From: Paramoeba atlantica
Lineage: Eukaryota; Discosea
DNA length: 64,000 nucleotides
Assembly: GCA_977017575.1 (NCBI GenBank)
Contig: CDRNVI010000167.1
Location: 62,001 to 126,000 of the forward strand
Reading direction: 5' to 3'
Position 1 is the first letter of the stretch. Every line of letters begins with the position of its first letter. Positions 1 to 8,849 of the stretch are shown in pieces. The translations under genes and the position numbers were made by a program. The notes below the pieces were generated by a model. It did not search any database. It was not told the origin of the DNA and saw nothing but the letters and a program-made list of their open reading frames with translations.

Positions 1-141
1 AAAGAATAAAAAATAATAATAAAATAATAATAATAATAAAATAATAAAAATAATAAAAAATAATAAAAAATAATAAATAAAAAAATAAAAAAATAATAAA
101 AAAATAATAAAATAAAATAAATAAAAAAAAAAATAAAAAAC
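1..141. repeat. A/T microsatellite (TAA/TAAA-type)
   Basis: Imperfect TAA, TAAA and TAAAA units with no G or C until the LRR exon at 142. By comparison with cluster b, where a similar TAAATAAAA tract fills the corresponding intron (13,159-13,591), this is probably intron sequence of the LRR gene on the minus strand, cut by the window edge. Confidence 0.8.
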
Positions 142-1059
142 ATCCAAGTCAAATTGGAAAGTTGTCCAAATTCAGTCCCCGTGAAATTAGAAACAATGTC
201 TCTAATAATATTATGAAAAGGAGAGAGAGAAGAGAGAGAGAGGAGAGAGAGAGGAGAGAGAGAGAGAGAGAAGAAAGAGAAAGAGAAAAGAGAGAGAAAG
301 AAAGAAAAGAAAAAAATCATCAGAACAGAATAATTTATTCAAAAAATAATCAGAAAAAAAAAGAAAAAAAAAAGAAAAAAGAAAAAAGAAAGAAAGAAAG
401 AAAAAGAAAAAGAAAAAAAGAAAGAAAAAGAAAAAGAAAAACATTTGAGGAAGATCAAAGAGTTGTGCGAATTCAACAGACATTGTCCCTGAAAAGAAAT
501 TCCCTCCCAGTGATCTGATAAAATCAAAAATAATTTCAATAAAAATGAAAGAAATGAAAAGAAATGAAAGAAGAAAGAAAATGAAAGAAAAATGGGAAAG
601 AAAGAAATAAAGAAAAAAGAAGAAAGAAAAAAGATTAAAAAAAGAAAGAAAAAGAAAAAGAAAAAAGAAAAAAAAAGAAAAAAAAAAGAAAAAGAAAAAA
701 GAAAAAAGAAAAAAGAAAAAGAAAAAGAAAAAGAAAAAAAAACAAAAAAGAAAAAAGAAAAAAAAAGAAAAAAAAGAAAAAAAAGAAAGAAAAAAGAAAG
801 AAAAAAGAAAAAAGAAAAAAAAAAAAGAAAAAGAAAAAATTACAAATCAGTTAAAGAACGAAGTTTTGAAATTTTGTCCAAGATTTTTTCTCCTTTCAGT
901 TGATTGGCTCCTAAAAACCTTTTGGAAAAGAAAGAAAGAAAAGAGAAAAGAAGAGAAGAGAAGAGAAGAAAAGAGAAAAGGAAAGGAAAGGAAAAGAAAG
1001 AAAAGGAAAAGAAAAAGAAAAGAAAGAAAAGAAAGAAAATGATAGAATTATTAAAAGAA

Positions 1060-1223
1060 TAATAAAAGAAAAGAAAAATAATAAAATAATAAAATAATAA
1101 AATAATAAAATAATAAAATAATAAAATAATAAAATAATAAAATAATAAAATAATAAAATAAAATAAAATAAAATAAAAAATAAAAATAAAAATAAAAATA
1201 AAAAATAAAAATAAAAATAAAAT

Positions 1224-1255
<32 letters not shown>

Positions 1256-1256
1256 A
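1060..1256. repeat. (AATAA)n/(AAAAT)n microsatellite within LRR intron
   Basis: Regular AATAAAATAA units, then AAAAT units, fill most of the intron between exons 844-918 and 1258-1327. The matching intron of cluster b (14,294-14,669) also ends in AAAAT repeats, so the tract predates the duplication. Confidence 0.8.
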
Positions 1257-1522
1257 CATGATTTGGACATGATGAAGATGTTCAATTTCTGATGGAACAA
1301 TCCCTCTCAAAGTATTGTCAGAAAGATCTCGAGAGGAGAAGAGAGAGAAGAAAGAAAAAGAGAAAAGAAAAAGAAAAAAGAGAGAGAAAAGTTAAAAGAA
1401 AAAAGAAAAAGAAAAAGAAAAAAGAAAGAAAAAGAAAAAAAAAAGAAAAAAAAAAGAAAAAGAAACAAATAAACATGAGAATTTCGGTTGGGGTCGTCCC
1501 ACTGAGATAGCCTGCCAAAAGC

Positions 1523-2062
1523 CTTTTTTAACAAAGAATAGAAAGAGAGAGAGAAGAGAGAAGAGAGAAGAGAGAAGAGAGAAGAGAGAAGAGAGAAGAG
1601 AGAAGAGAGAGAAGAGAGAGAAGAGAGAAGAGAAGAGAGAGAGAAGAGAGAAGAGAGAAGAGAGAAGAGAGAAGAGAGAAGAGAGAAGAGAGAAGAGAGA
1701 GAAGAGAGAGAAGAGAGAAGAGAAGAGAGAAGAGAAGAGAGAAGAGAGAAGAGAGAAGAGAGAAGAGAGAAGAGAAGAGAGAAAGAGAAAGAGGAGAGGA
1801 GAGAATGAGAAAGAGAAGAAGAAGAAGAAGAGAGAAAGAAAAAGAGAAAGAGAAAAGAAAGAGAGAAAAAGGGAAAAAGAAAAAGAAAAAAAAAGAGAAA
1901 AAAGAGAAAAAAAAAAGAGAAAAAAAGGGAAAAAGAAAAAAAGAAAAAAAAAAGAGAAAAAAAGGGAAAAAGAAAAAAAGAAAAAAAGAAAGAAAAAGAA
2001 AGAAAAAGAAAGAAAAAGAAAGAAAAAGAAAAAAAAAGAAAAAAAAAAAAAAAAAGAAAAAC
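1523..2062. repeat. Purine-only microsatellite (GAGAGAA/GAAAAA)n
   Basis: About 540 bp with almost no pyrimidine on the plus strand: GAGAGAA units to about 1,800, then GAAAAA-type units. It is the largest intron of LRR cluster a; on the coding strand it is a continuous polypyrimidine tract. Very long open frames here are artefacts of the composition, not genes. Confidence 0.85.
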
Positions 2063-2103
2063 CAGCAAAAACAGAAACTCTACCATGGGGGTTGTCCAAA
2101 AGC

Positions 2104-2136
2104 CTCTCCCAAAAAACCTCTCCCCTGAACCCTGAG

Positions 2137-2178
<42 letters not shown>

Positions 2179-2769
2179 GTCTCTCTGATCCTTTTTCACT
2201 TCACAAAAAAAAAAAACATTCAGACCCAAAATAGAGGTCCATCATTTCCCGTTTTTTTTTTTTGGTTTTTTTTCCGTGGGGTTTGTGTTTTTTTCTCTTT
2301 CTCCATTCTTCTCTTTTCTTTTGGTGTGTTGTGATTTCTTTCTTTCTGTTTTTTTTTTTCACATCCTTTTTCTTTTCTTTTCTTTTACTTTTTTCTTTGT
2401 TCTTTCTTTCTTCTTCGACCATCACTCTCTCTTTCGTTGATTTGTTTTTTGTTTTCCATTTTATGTTTTTCCTTTCAGTCCTGTTCCTTTTATTTCAGAT
2501 TAAAACAAGTTTTTTATTCTGAGAAAAGAGTTGAAACAAGAAGAGATCACAAAGAAATTCTTTTCGTCAAACCTTTGTCCAAAAACAAAATTGAGGTTTT
2601 TTCTTTTCTCTTCTTCTTTTCTCTTCTTTTCCTCTCTTTTTTCTTTTCTCTCTCTCTTCTTTCTTTTCTTTTCTCTTCTCTTTTCTCTTCTTCTTTCTTT
2701 TTCCATTTTCTTTTTTGTTGATTTTGAATAATTGGATTGATAAAAAGGAGAAAAAAAAGAAGAGAAAAT
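2104..2769. other. Pyrimidine-rich spacer with (CT)n and a duplicated block
   Basis: The plus strand switches from purine to pyrimidine. (CT)n runs 2,139-2,176. A block at 2,222-2,246 (GACCCAAAATAGAGGTCCAT and flanks) recurs at 15,970-15,994 just past LRR cluster b, so the duplicated segment extends beyond the LRR exons. No gene recognised. Confidence 0.6.
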
Positions 2770-2888
2770 GTCTTCGGTCATACCCAGTTGAAAGCACCCG
2801 ATCCCATCAGAACTCGGAAGTTAAGCAGCTGTGGGCTCGGTTAGTAGAATGGTGGGTGACCACATTCGAATCCCGAGTGCTGAAGACC
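2770..2888 (+). rRNA. 5S ribosomal RNA gene
   Basis: A complete 119-bp 5S gene. The 5' end GTCTTCGG pairs with the 3' end CTGAAGAC (helix I). The internal control region is intact: GAAGTTAAGCAGCTGTGGGC (box A region) and GGTGGGTGACCAC (box C region). The loop sequences CCCGATCCCATCAGAACTCGG and GAATCCCGAGTGCTG are typical of eukaryotic 5S. T-runs start 6 bp downstream, as expected for a pol III terminator. It stands alone, not in a tandem 5S array or rDNA unit, and lies between LRR cluster a and a PB1 pseudogene. A 32-bp relic of the same gene is at 18,971-19,002. Whether this copy is transcribed cannot be told from sequence. Confidence 0.93.
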
Positions 2889-2893
2889 TTCTC

Positions 2894-2898
2894 TTTTT
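2894..2898 (+). terminator. Pol III terminator (T5) of the 5S gene
   Basis: First run of five T, 6 bp after the 5S gene; further T5 runs follow immediately. Runs of four or more T terminate RNA polymerase III. Confidence 0.6.
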
Positions 2899-3196
2899 CT
2901 CTTTTTCTCTTTTTCTTTCTTTTTCTTTCCTTTTTTTCTTTTTTTTTCTTTGAATTTTCTTTTTGTTGAAAAACAGGTCCGAGGGAAACACAAATTTGAT
3001 TCTGGTTCAGTCTTTTTCTTGTTGTTCTATTCACAGATTGTGGTGTGCCTCCAACAAATATTCGAGAGAAAATATTTAAAATAAGGAGGGTGTGTTTTGT
3101 TATTTTTGGTTCCCTCTCTTCTTGATCATTTCCCCAAAAGATGTCCCACAAAAAAAGCAAAAAAGAGTTTTGAAGGCATAGAATTATTATTATTAC

Positions 3197-3242
3197 TACT
3201 CTCTGAGTTACGAATTTTCACAAATTAGCAACTCAGAGAGTA
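3197..3242. repeat. Interspersed palindrome family 1, copy 1
   Basis: Perfect 13-bp arms TACTCTCTGAGTT / AACTCAGAGAGTA around a 20-nt loop with AATTTTC and AAATTAG. The same design recurs at 19,085-19,126 and 22,393-22,436. The surrounding 2,889-3,500 holds no recognisable gene. Confidence 0.75.
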
Positions 3243-3502
3243 TTACAAGAAGATATCCCTCCACAGTGGCCAACATCCCCTTTCTTTCATCTAAATTATG
3301 ATTTTTAAAGAAGAAAAAGTAAGAGTTATTGGGAGACTTAAACAGAGAAAAGAAGGAAAAAAGGGAGAGTGTGTGTGTGTTGTTTGTTGTTTGACAAGAT
3401 GCACCCCAACAATGTGAGAGAAAAGAATAAATAAATAATGGAATATTCAAAAAGAGAGATTTTATTTTGAAAGGATGATTTTGAAGATCTCCTTTTCTAT
3501 TT

Positions 3503-4460
3503 CTATCTTTTTTCCTTTGGGGGAGAATAATTCTTTTTGGAAGAACCACGAGAGTAACGGGAATGTTGACAACGACCATCTTTTCCTTTTCTCTTATTCA
3601 TAAAAAACTTCTCATCCTTCTGTTCTTCTGATTGTTCTTCCACTTCAGTCAGGGCCAACCTCTCCGTGATTTCTTCCAAACGCCTCTTGAGAATAATTTC
3701 TGTTTCTATCATCTTTTTTGACTTCTTTTCTTTCGCTTCAAAGTCTTCTTTCGATGTTCCGTTGTTGATTCTGAAGTTTTCTCAATTGTCCAAACAATCT
3801 TGGTTTACCACAATCTTCTTTTTCCTCTTCCTCTTCCTCTTCTTCCTCAGACAATTGGATTTCTTCGATCCCCTCTTCCTCTTGTTTGTTGTCAGCAATG
3901 TCGTCCTTTTGACTTTTCAAATCAACAAGATTCTCTCAAACTTGGGTTTTGTTTTCAGTCAACTGTTCCTTTCTTCGTTGGAGAGCCACAATCTTTTCTT
4001 CAAGAACATCGATTTGATCTGCCAGTTTCTCATCACGTTTACTGAGCATTTCAATCTTCTTCTCTCTCTTCTGTTGTTCCTTGAGTCTTTTCTGAGGGTT
4101 CTCAGAAATCTCATCCCCCACTTTCTCTTCATCATCATCCACTCGATTTTCAACCTCTTGGATTTCATTTTCGATTTCTTCTTTGACTTGACTCTCCACC
4201 ACTCTTGTTGTCTTGTTCTTTTTTGGGAGAACAAACAAAGCGTCTTCCAAGTCTCGATCACGTTTCACAAAGACGACATCACACTCATCATCAAAATAGA
4301 ACACTCGAACCGCAGTTGAAGTTCCATACACATCCTGGATCTTCCTTCACAGACTTTGAAAATCTTGAGCTTGAATCAAACACACTTCTCCGTTCTCAGT
4401 GTTTCAAACTTCCCACTCTCCTTCTCCTTCGACAATCGACATCAACTGAACTCTCATCAT
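3503..4460 (-). pseudogene. PB1-domain/coiled-coil protein, copy 1
   Basis: From an ATG at 4,460, one minus-strand frame runs about 175 codons interrupted only by TGA codons (after EGEGEWEV, after DFQSL and after ENKTQV). The first 80 residues look like a PB1 domain: DFQSL-RKIQDVYG, then FDDECDVVFVKRDRDLEDAL, a good match to the OPCA motif (YxDEDGDxVxIxxDxDLxxA) that mediates PB1 heterodimers in signalling scaffolds and kinases. A charged coiled coil follows (KRLKEQQKREKKIEMLSKRD), then an acidic run of about ten Glu. A last segment in another frame (3,712-3,503) ends in a basic, Ser/Gly-rich tail. Two broken relatives lie at 20,410-20,810 and 22,680-22,770; copy 2 shares the TGA after DFQSL. 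Called a pseudogene because of the stops and frameshift, though the TGA-only pattern is discussed in the findings. Domain call moderate, function unknown. Confidence 0.6.
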
Positions 4461-4690
4461 TGTGTTGTTGTTGTTTTTTCTGTTTCAAGTTATCCAGAAA
4501 AAAGAAATGTTTTGAATTAAAAACAAAACCTGCCTGAGGGGTGGGGTGGTTGATTGTGTTTGTTGTCGTTCATGAGGGAATGAAAGGGGGATGTGGCGAG
4601 AAGGAACACCAATCACACAAACAAACAAAAAAGAAATCACCGAAAGAACAACCAACACACACCGAAAAAAGAACAACAAAAAAAAAAGAG

Positions 4691-4729
4691 AACCCACCGG
4701 GTTCGATTCTGGGTGGGTTTTTTTTTTCA
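4691..4729 (+). repeat. B-box-like hairpin followed by T-run
   Basis: Arms AACCCACC and GGTGGGTT enclose GGGTTCGATTC, which matches the tRNA B-box/T-loop consensus GGTTCGANTCC, and a T-run begins at once. It resembles a tRNA 3' half with a pol III terminator, but no D arm, A box or anticodon arm precedes it. Confidence 0.4.
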
Positions 4730-4744
4730 GTGAAACCCAATTTT

Positions 4745-5330
4745 TTTTTTGTTTTGCGTTTGGAGAGAAGAGGAATGAGAAAGAGGAGAGAGAGAGAAGA
4801 GAGAGAAGAGAGAAGAGAGAGAAAGAGAGGAGAGAAGAGAGAGAAGAAAAGAGAGAGAAGAGAGAGAAGAAAGAAGAGAGAGAAGAGAGGAAGAGAGAGA
4901 GAAGAGAGAGAGAAGAGAGAGAGAAGAGAAGAGAAATGGTCCATACATTCAAGAAGTGGTTGGGAGAAGGGGGGGGGGGGAGGAAGGAAGAGGGGACAGA
5001 TGAGAAAGAGGTGGTTGTGTGCATTCCTCATTAATGTATTTTTGGTCTTCTCTTTTGCTGGTTGTCCTCAGAAAAAGTTTTCTTTTCTTCTCTTCTCTCT
5101 TTTCTTTCTTTCTCTCTTTTCTTTCTCTCTTCTCTTCTCTCTTTTCTTTCTCTTTTTCTTTCTCTTTCTTTTTCTCTTTTTCCTTCTCTTTTTCTTTTTC
5201 TTTCTTTTTCTTTCTTTTTCTTTCTTTTTCTTTCTTTTTTTTTCTTTTTTTTTCTTTTTTTTTCTTTTTTTTCCCCTTTCTTTCTCTTCCCTCTTTCCTT
5301 TTCTTTTTCTTTCTTTTATTGAATTTTGAG
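4745..5330. repeat. Purine tract followed by pyrimidine tract
   Basis: 4,765-4,935 is GAGAGAA-type purine; 5,085-5,325 is TTTCTTTC-type pyrimidine on the same strand; a G11 run sits near 4,970. Open frames here are compositional artefacts. From 5,330 to 5,545 I see nothing. Confidence 0.75.
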
Positions 5331-5545
5331 ACTGAAAAAATGAGAACAATGAGAGAAAAGCACCATTTAAGGAGCATTGTTCCCTTCAGATAAACAAAGA
5401 TAATTGAAAAAAAATTCATTCCAACAAGATAATTGAAAAAATCAATAAAAAAGAACATAATTGAATCCAAAAATCATTTATATGAAAAAAAAATTCAAAA
5501 ATCATCACAAAATTACTTTCAATTTTCACCCAAGGTGGCTTGAAC

Positions 5546-6355
5546 TCATTGCCCACCATTTGGCTGGAACGTCACAGTTACTGTCACAGGAGGGGTTTCT
5601 GTTGGTGGTTGTGCGGTTTCAGCTTGCTCGGATTCAACGATCCGGTTGGCACGTTCACCTGCGGCTCGTTCAGAATCTTCATAATATCCACGAGCAACCC
5701 GCTCGCTTGTCCACCCACCAGACACCATCAATTGGTCTGTGGTGCCTCCTCCTTCCACCATGGCAGTGGCTCCCAACCGACGAAAACTGTGCGATGCATA
5801 ATTTTCTTCAGGCTTCTCGAGAAAGCATGCTATTTTCTTTGCCAATTTTGCAAGATAGTTTTTTCCTAAGTGCTGAGCTGCAAAGTTCTCTCGGTTCTTG
5901 TTCCACTTCCACCAAAGGCAAATACCAGGGGGGAGGTTCTCCAGGTGATCCTCCAACACTTCAGAAGGAATAAACCCATCAAGCACAGGGATGACCACTT
6001 TGGTTTTCCTCAAAGATTTCGATTTTGCGCACCGTTCCATGGTGAAGCATACACTCCCATTTTTCTTTAACTTCACTTCATCACGAGAAATGTTAATAAC
6101 TTCAACACTTCTGGCTAATCCAAAGAAAGCAAAAAGAGCCAACAGAGAGTCTTGTAGATCTCCCCCATTCATTATCCCTCGAGACAAATATTGTTTTATC
6201 TCCTCCAAGGTAAAAACATTCTTCTTATTTGGCTGATAACCAGCTGTTTCTCCCTTTAGGATTCGATTTAACTGCCAAGTCTCACCGAAATCAATTGCAT
6301 ATTTACACAAAACATAGCGTTTCACGAGCAAAATCACTGGAAAGAATGATGACAA
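5546..6355 (-). CDS. Tyrosine recombinase (integrase-like, catalytic domain)
   Basis: The longest uninterrupted non-repetitive ORF outside the retrotransposons (269 codons). The tyrosine-recombinase catalytic set is present: Arg82 in LARSVEVINIS, Lys in the KSKSLRKTK segment (about 111-119), H189-x-x-R192 in ASHSFRRLGAT, Trp215 (GGWTS) in the His/Trp position, and nucleophile Tyr224 or Tyr225 in ARGYYEDS. Such enzymes cut and rejoin DNA through a 3'-phosphotyrosine link; in eukaryotes they move Crypton, DIRS and Ngaro elements. An N-terminal core-binding segment seems to lie upstream in another frame (FEDFLTRFYKKNEEE, about 6,490-6,440), so the gene is either broken there or has a small unrecognised intron; the ATG at 6,355 is only the first in-frame one. 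A Thr/Pro/Val-rich tail follows the domain. The sequence keeps CpGs that nearby repeats have lost, suggesting it is younger or unmethylated. No element ends found. Confidence 0.75.
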   Translation of the reverse strand: MSSFFPVILLVKRYVLCKYAIDFGETWQLNRILKGETAGYQPNKKNVFTLEEIKQYLSRGIMNGGDLQDSLLALFAFFGLARSVEVINISRDEVKLKKNGSVCFTMERCAKSKSLRKTKVVIPVLDGFIPSEVLEDHLENLPPGICLWWKWNKNRENFAAQHLGKNYLAKLAKKIACFLEKPEENYASHSFRRLGATAMVEGGGTTDQLMVSGGWTSERVARGYYEDSERAAGERANRIVESEQAETAQPPTETPPVTVTVTFQPNGGQ

Positions 6356-6782
6356 TTCGTAAACACAGAAAGGACAAACAAATATTTTTGGTAAAACTCG
6401 ACCAACAATGCCTCATTTATCACATAATCTCAGTGTTCTTCCTCGTTTTTTTTATAAAAACGTGTCAAGAAATCCTCGAAACGACTTGCAGCAGTCAGGA
6501 ACGCCTTTTGAGTCGCATGCGGGCCATTCAACACCATCCGAATAGAATGGCGTGTGGAGTCAAATTCAAAGTGGTTCCATTCCTTCGCTCAGAGGGACAC
6601 AATCAGTGGGTTTTCCACTCTTCGTGCAGGGTTCATCTCTCGCAAGAAAATGAAAAAATGCCCACAGGGCTTTTTCTTTCAATTGTTGTCACACAATCAT
6701 CCCAAAACAGACTCAAACCAATCGAAATACACCATATTTATTGCTCTCATTTTTCCCAGCCTCAAAATTCAATAAAACGTTG
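6356..6782 (-). pseudogene. Probable disrupted N-terminal part of the tyrosine recombinase
   Basis: Minus-strand codons between about 6,500 and 6,400 read FEDFLTRFYKKNEEE and EALLVEFYQKY, in a frame different from the catalytic ORF and with a TGA between them. Composition and position suit a SAM-like core-binding domain. TTCTTTCCAG just before the catalytic ORF could be a 3' splice site, but no donor restored the frame convincingly. Confidence 0.35.
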
Positions 6783-6945
6783 TAGCCAATGTTTGAAAAG
6801 GCTTATCATGTCTTGAGTGTTTCTGATCAGTCTCGACCAGGATTCTGTGGTCTCGTGCCGCAAGCGGCCCTCGACCTCAAAAATCCTGGGTCTTGACATC
6901 AAAAACACCCTCGACAATAAACTGCCTTTTTTTAAACATTGGCTA
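6783..6945. repeat. Foldback element (163-bp imperfect palindrome)
   Basis: The left arm starting TAGCCAATGTTTGAAAAGGC and the right arm ending GCCTTTTTTTAAACATTGGC pair along almost their whole lengths (about 77 bp per arm, loop about GCAAG), including an AGGATTCTGTGGTC / GACCTCAAAAATCCT stem. It is richer in G+C than its surroundings and lies upstream of the tyrosine recombinase on that gene's strand. It could be a MITE-like foldback or a hairpin-RNA locus. No clear target duplication. Confidence 0.7.
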
Positions 6946-7189
6946 AATAGCTATTCTCTTTCCTCTTTTTGGGAGACAAAAAAAAAAGAATAAAAGCTTT
7001 TCTCTCCTCCACATTCTTTGTCCTTTCAGAGAGTATCTCATCACATGTATAGATGGTGATGGTTGTATCGACTTTATAGGTGTTCTATTTTGACAATTCA
7101 AGATATCCTAGAGAGTATGAAAAGAACCCTTTCATCAAAACAAAATTCTCATCAGAGAAAATCCATCCAAACATGAGAAGAAAGAGTTA

Positions 7190-8310
7190 AAGGAGGAAAA
7201 AAGGCTGACTGTTGGATCCAAAAACCTGAAACATTCAGAAAAAGAAAAGAAAGAAAAGAAAGAATGAGAGAAAAAACAAAGGAAGAAAAAGGGGGGAAAA
7301 TAGAAAAAGGTGAAGAGAGGGGGAAATGATATGAAAAGAAAGAAAAAAAGAGAAAAGAAAGAGAAAAAAAAAAGAAAAAGGAGAAAGGAGAAAGGAGAAA
7401 AAAAATAAAGAGGGAAATCTATGGTTCTTGGATGGGAAGAAAAACTGAAAAAAAAAACCAAAAGAGAACAAAAGAAAGAAAAAAAAAGAAAAGAATGAGA
7501 AAGAGAAAGAGAAAAGAGAAAAGAGAAATAAAAAGAGAAAAGAGAAAAGAGAAATAAAAAGAGAAAAAAAGAAGAGAAAAAGAGAAAAAGAAAAAAAAGA
7601 GAAATAAAGAAATAAAAGAGAAATAAAGAGAAAAAAAAAAGAGAAAGAAAGAGAAACAAAGAGATGTGGTGGGGAGACAATCAATACACACATTTTTTCA
7701 ATTCTCTTTTCATTTCTTTTTTTTCTTTTTTTTTCTTTTTTTTTCTTTCTTTTCTCTCTTTTTCTCTCTTTCTATTTTCATTTCTATTTCTCTTTTATTT
7801 CTCTTTTTCTCTCTTTTTTTTCTTTTTTTTTTCTCTTTTTTTTCTTTTTTTCTCTTTTTTCTCTTTTTCTCTTTATTTCTTTTTATTTTTCTCTTTTATT
7901 TTTCTCTTTTATTTTTCCCTCTTTTTTTCTTTTTTTCCCTTTTTCTCTTTTCTCTTTTTTTTTCCCCCTTTTTTTTCTCTTTTTTTTCTCTTTTCTCTTT
8001 TCTCTTTTATTTCTCTTTTATTTCTCTTTTTTTTCTTTTTCACTTTTTTTTTGCTTTTTTTTCCCCTTTTTTTCTATTTTTTCTCTCTTTCTTTTATTTT
8101 TTATTTCTCTTTTTTTCTCTTTTTTTCTTTTTTCTCTTTTACTTCTCTTTTTATTTCACTCTTTTCTTTTTCTCTTTCTAATTCAAGGATTTGTCATTGG
8201 GAAAAAAAAGAGAAAAAAGACAAAGAAAAAAAGACAAAGAAAAAAAGACAAAGAAAAAAAGACAAATAAAAAGACAAAAAAAAAAGACAAAAAAATAAAG
8301 AAAATTAAAA
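7190..8310. repeat. Purine / pyrimidine / purine tract triplet
   Basis: Purine-only 7,190-7,665 changes within about 25 bp (GTGGTGGGGAGACAATCAATAC) to pyrimidine-only 7,690-8,180, and back to purine (AAAAAGACAAAG units) at 8,205-8,300. The segment near 7,203-7,240 (TTGGATCCAAAAAC) resembles 15,800-15,835 and may be a relic exon on the minus strand. Confidence 0.75.
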
Positions 8311-8849
8311 GAGAGAATGTTTGGTTTCGAGGAGCTGACATTGCAAATATCTTTTATTTGTTGGTTTTTTCTGATTGTTCAACTTTTCTACTGTTTTTCT
8401 AAATAAAACTTCTTGGCCTCTGTCACATCTCCACCTCCTCTCTTTTTGTTTTTTTATGTGCTTGAAAGTACTCAAGTAACACCCCTGAGCGTTTATTCCA
8501 AAAAGAGACAGTCAACAAAACAACACAGCCAAACAACAAAAAACCATACTCAAATCCAAAAACAAAATCCAAAAATCCAAAACAGACAAAAAGAATGGGA
8601 AGAAAATAGAAACAAAGAGACAAGGAAGGAAGAAATCCAAACCAGCACAAGAGATGGAGGAGAGAACAAAGAGAGATCCAAAGCAAGACAAAAAGGGGAA
8701 GGAAAGGACAAAGAGGGAAGCAAGAAGGAACAAAAGCCACACAAAGGAAAGGCAGATGCTCAAAGGCGAGGGAGCCACACCATCTTTGATCTCTTTTGGA
8801 GAGCTGCTGGATGAAGCCCTTGTGCCTGGAGATGGTTTCCTCAGGGAAT
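8311..8849. other. No recognisable gene
   Basis: Ordinary mixed sequence with a purine-rich stretch at 8,590-8,740. A minus-strand frame has a hydrophobic run, but codon content and lack of motifs give no support for a gene. Confidence 0.4.

Larger units (their letters stand above)
142..2103 (-). pseudogene. Leucine-rich-repeat gene fragment, cluster a (one LRR per exon)
   Basis: Minus-strand remains of a plant-type LRR gene in which each repeat is one short exon. Inferred exons in coding order are 2063-2103 (remnant), 1467-1522, 1258-1327, 844-918, 443-514 and 142-201. Each lies between AG and GT on the minus strand and is read as one base, whole codons, then two bases. Exon 443-514 is exactly 72 bp and reads LGGNFFSGTMSVEFAQL; 1258-1327 reads LSDNTLRGIVPSEIEHL; 844-918 reads LGANQLKGEKILDKISKL. 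These fit the LxxNxLSGxIPxEIGxL consensus, which is usually extracellular or ligand-binding. Introns (139-540 bp) are nearly pure pyrimidine on the coding strand. Compared with cluster b, exons 142-201 and 1467-1522 have frame-breaking deletions, and the acceptor at 1330-1331 reads CG where b has AG. I therefore call it a pseudogene. No kinase, signal peptide or other end of the gene is visible. Confidence 0.72.

Noticed and set aside
211..2086. Long Phe/Ser/Leu- or Lys/Arg/Glu-rich open frames
   Set aside because: They follow from purine- or pyrimidine-only microsatellites lacking stop codons; no methionine-initiated domain, and the frames overlap inferred splice sites. The same applies at 4.6-5.4, 7.1-8.3, 12.3-13.6, 15.4-16.1, 20.8-21.4 and 22.8-23.3 kb.
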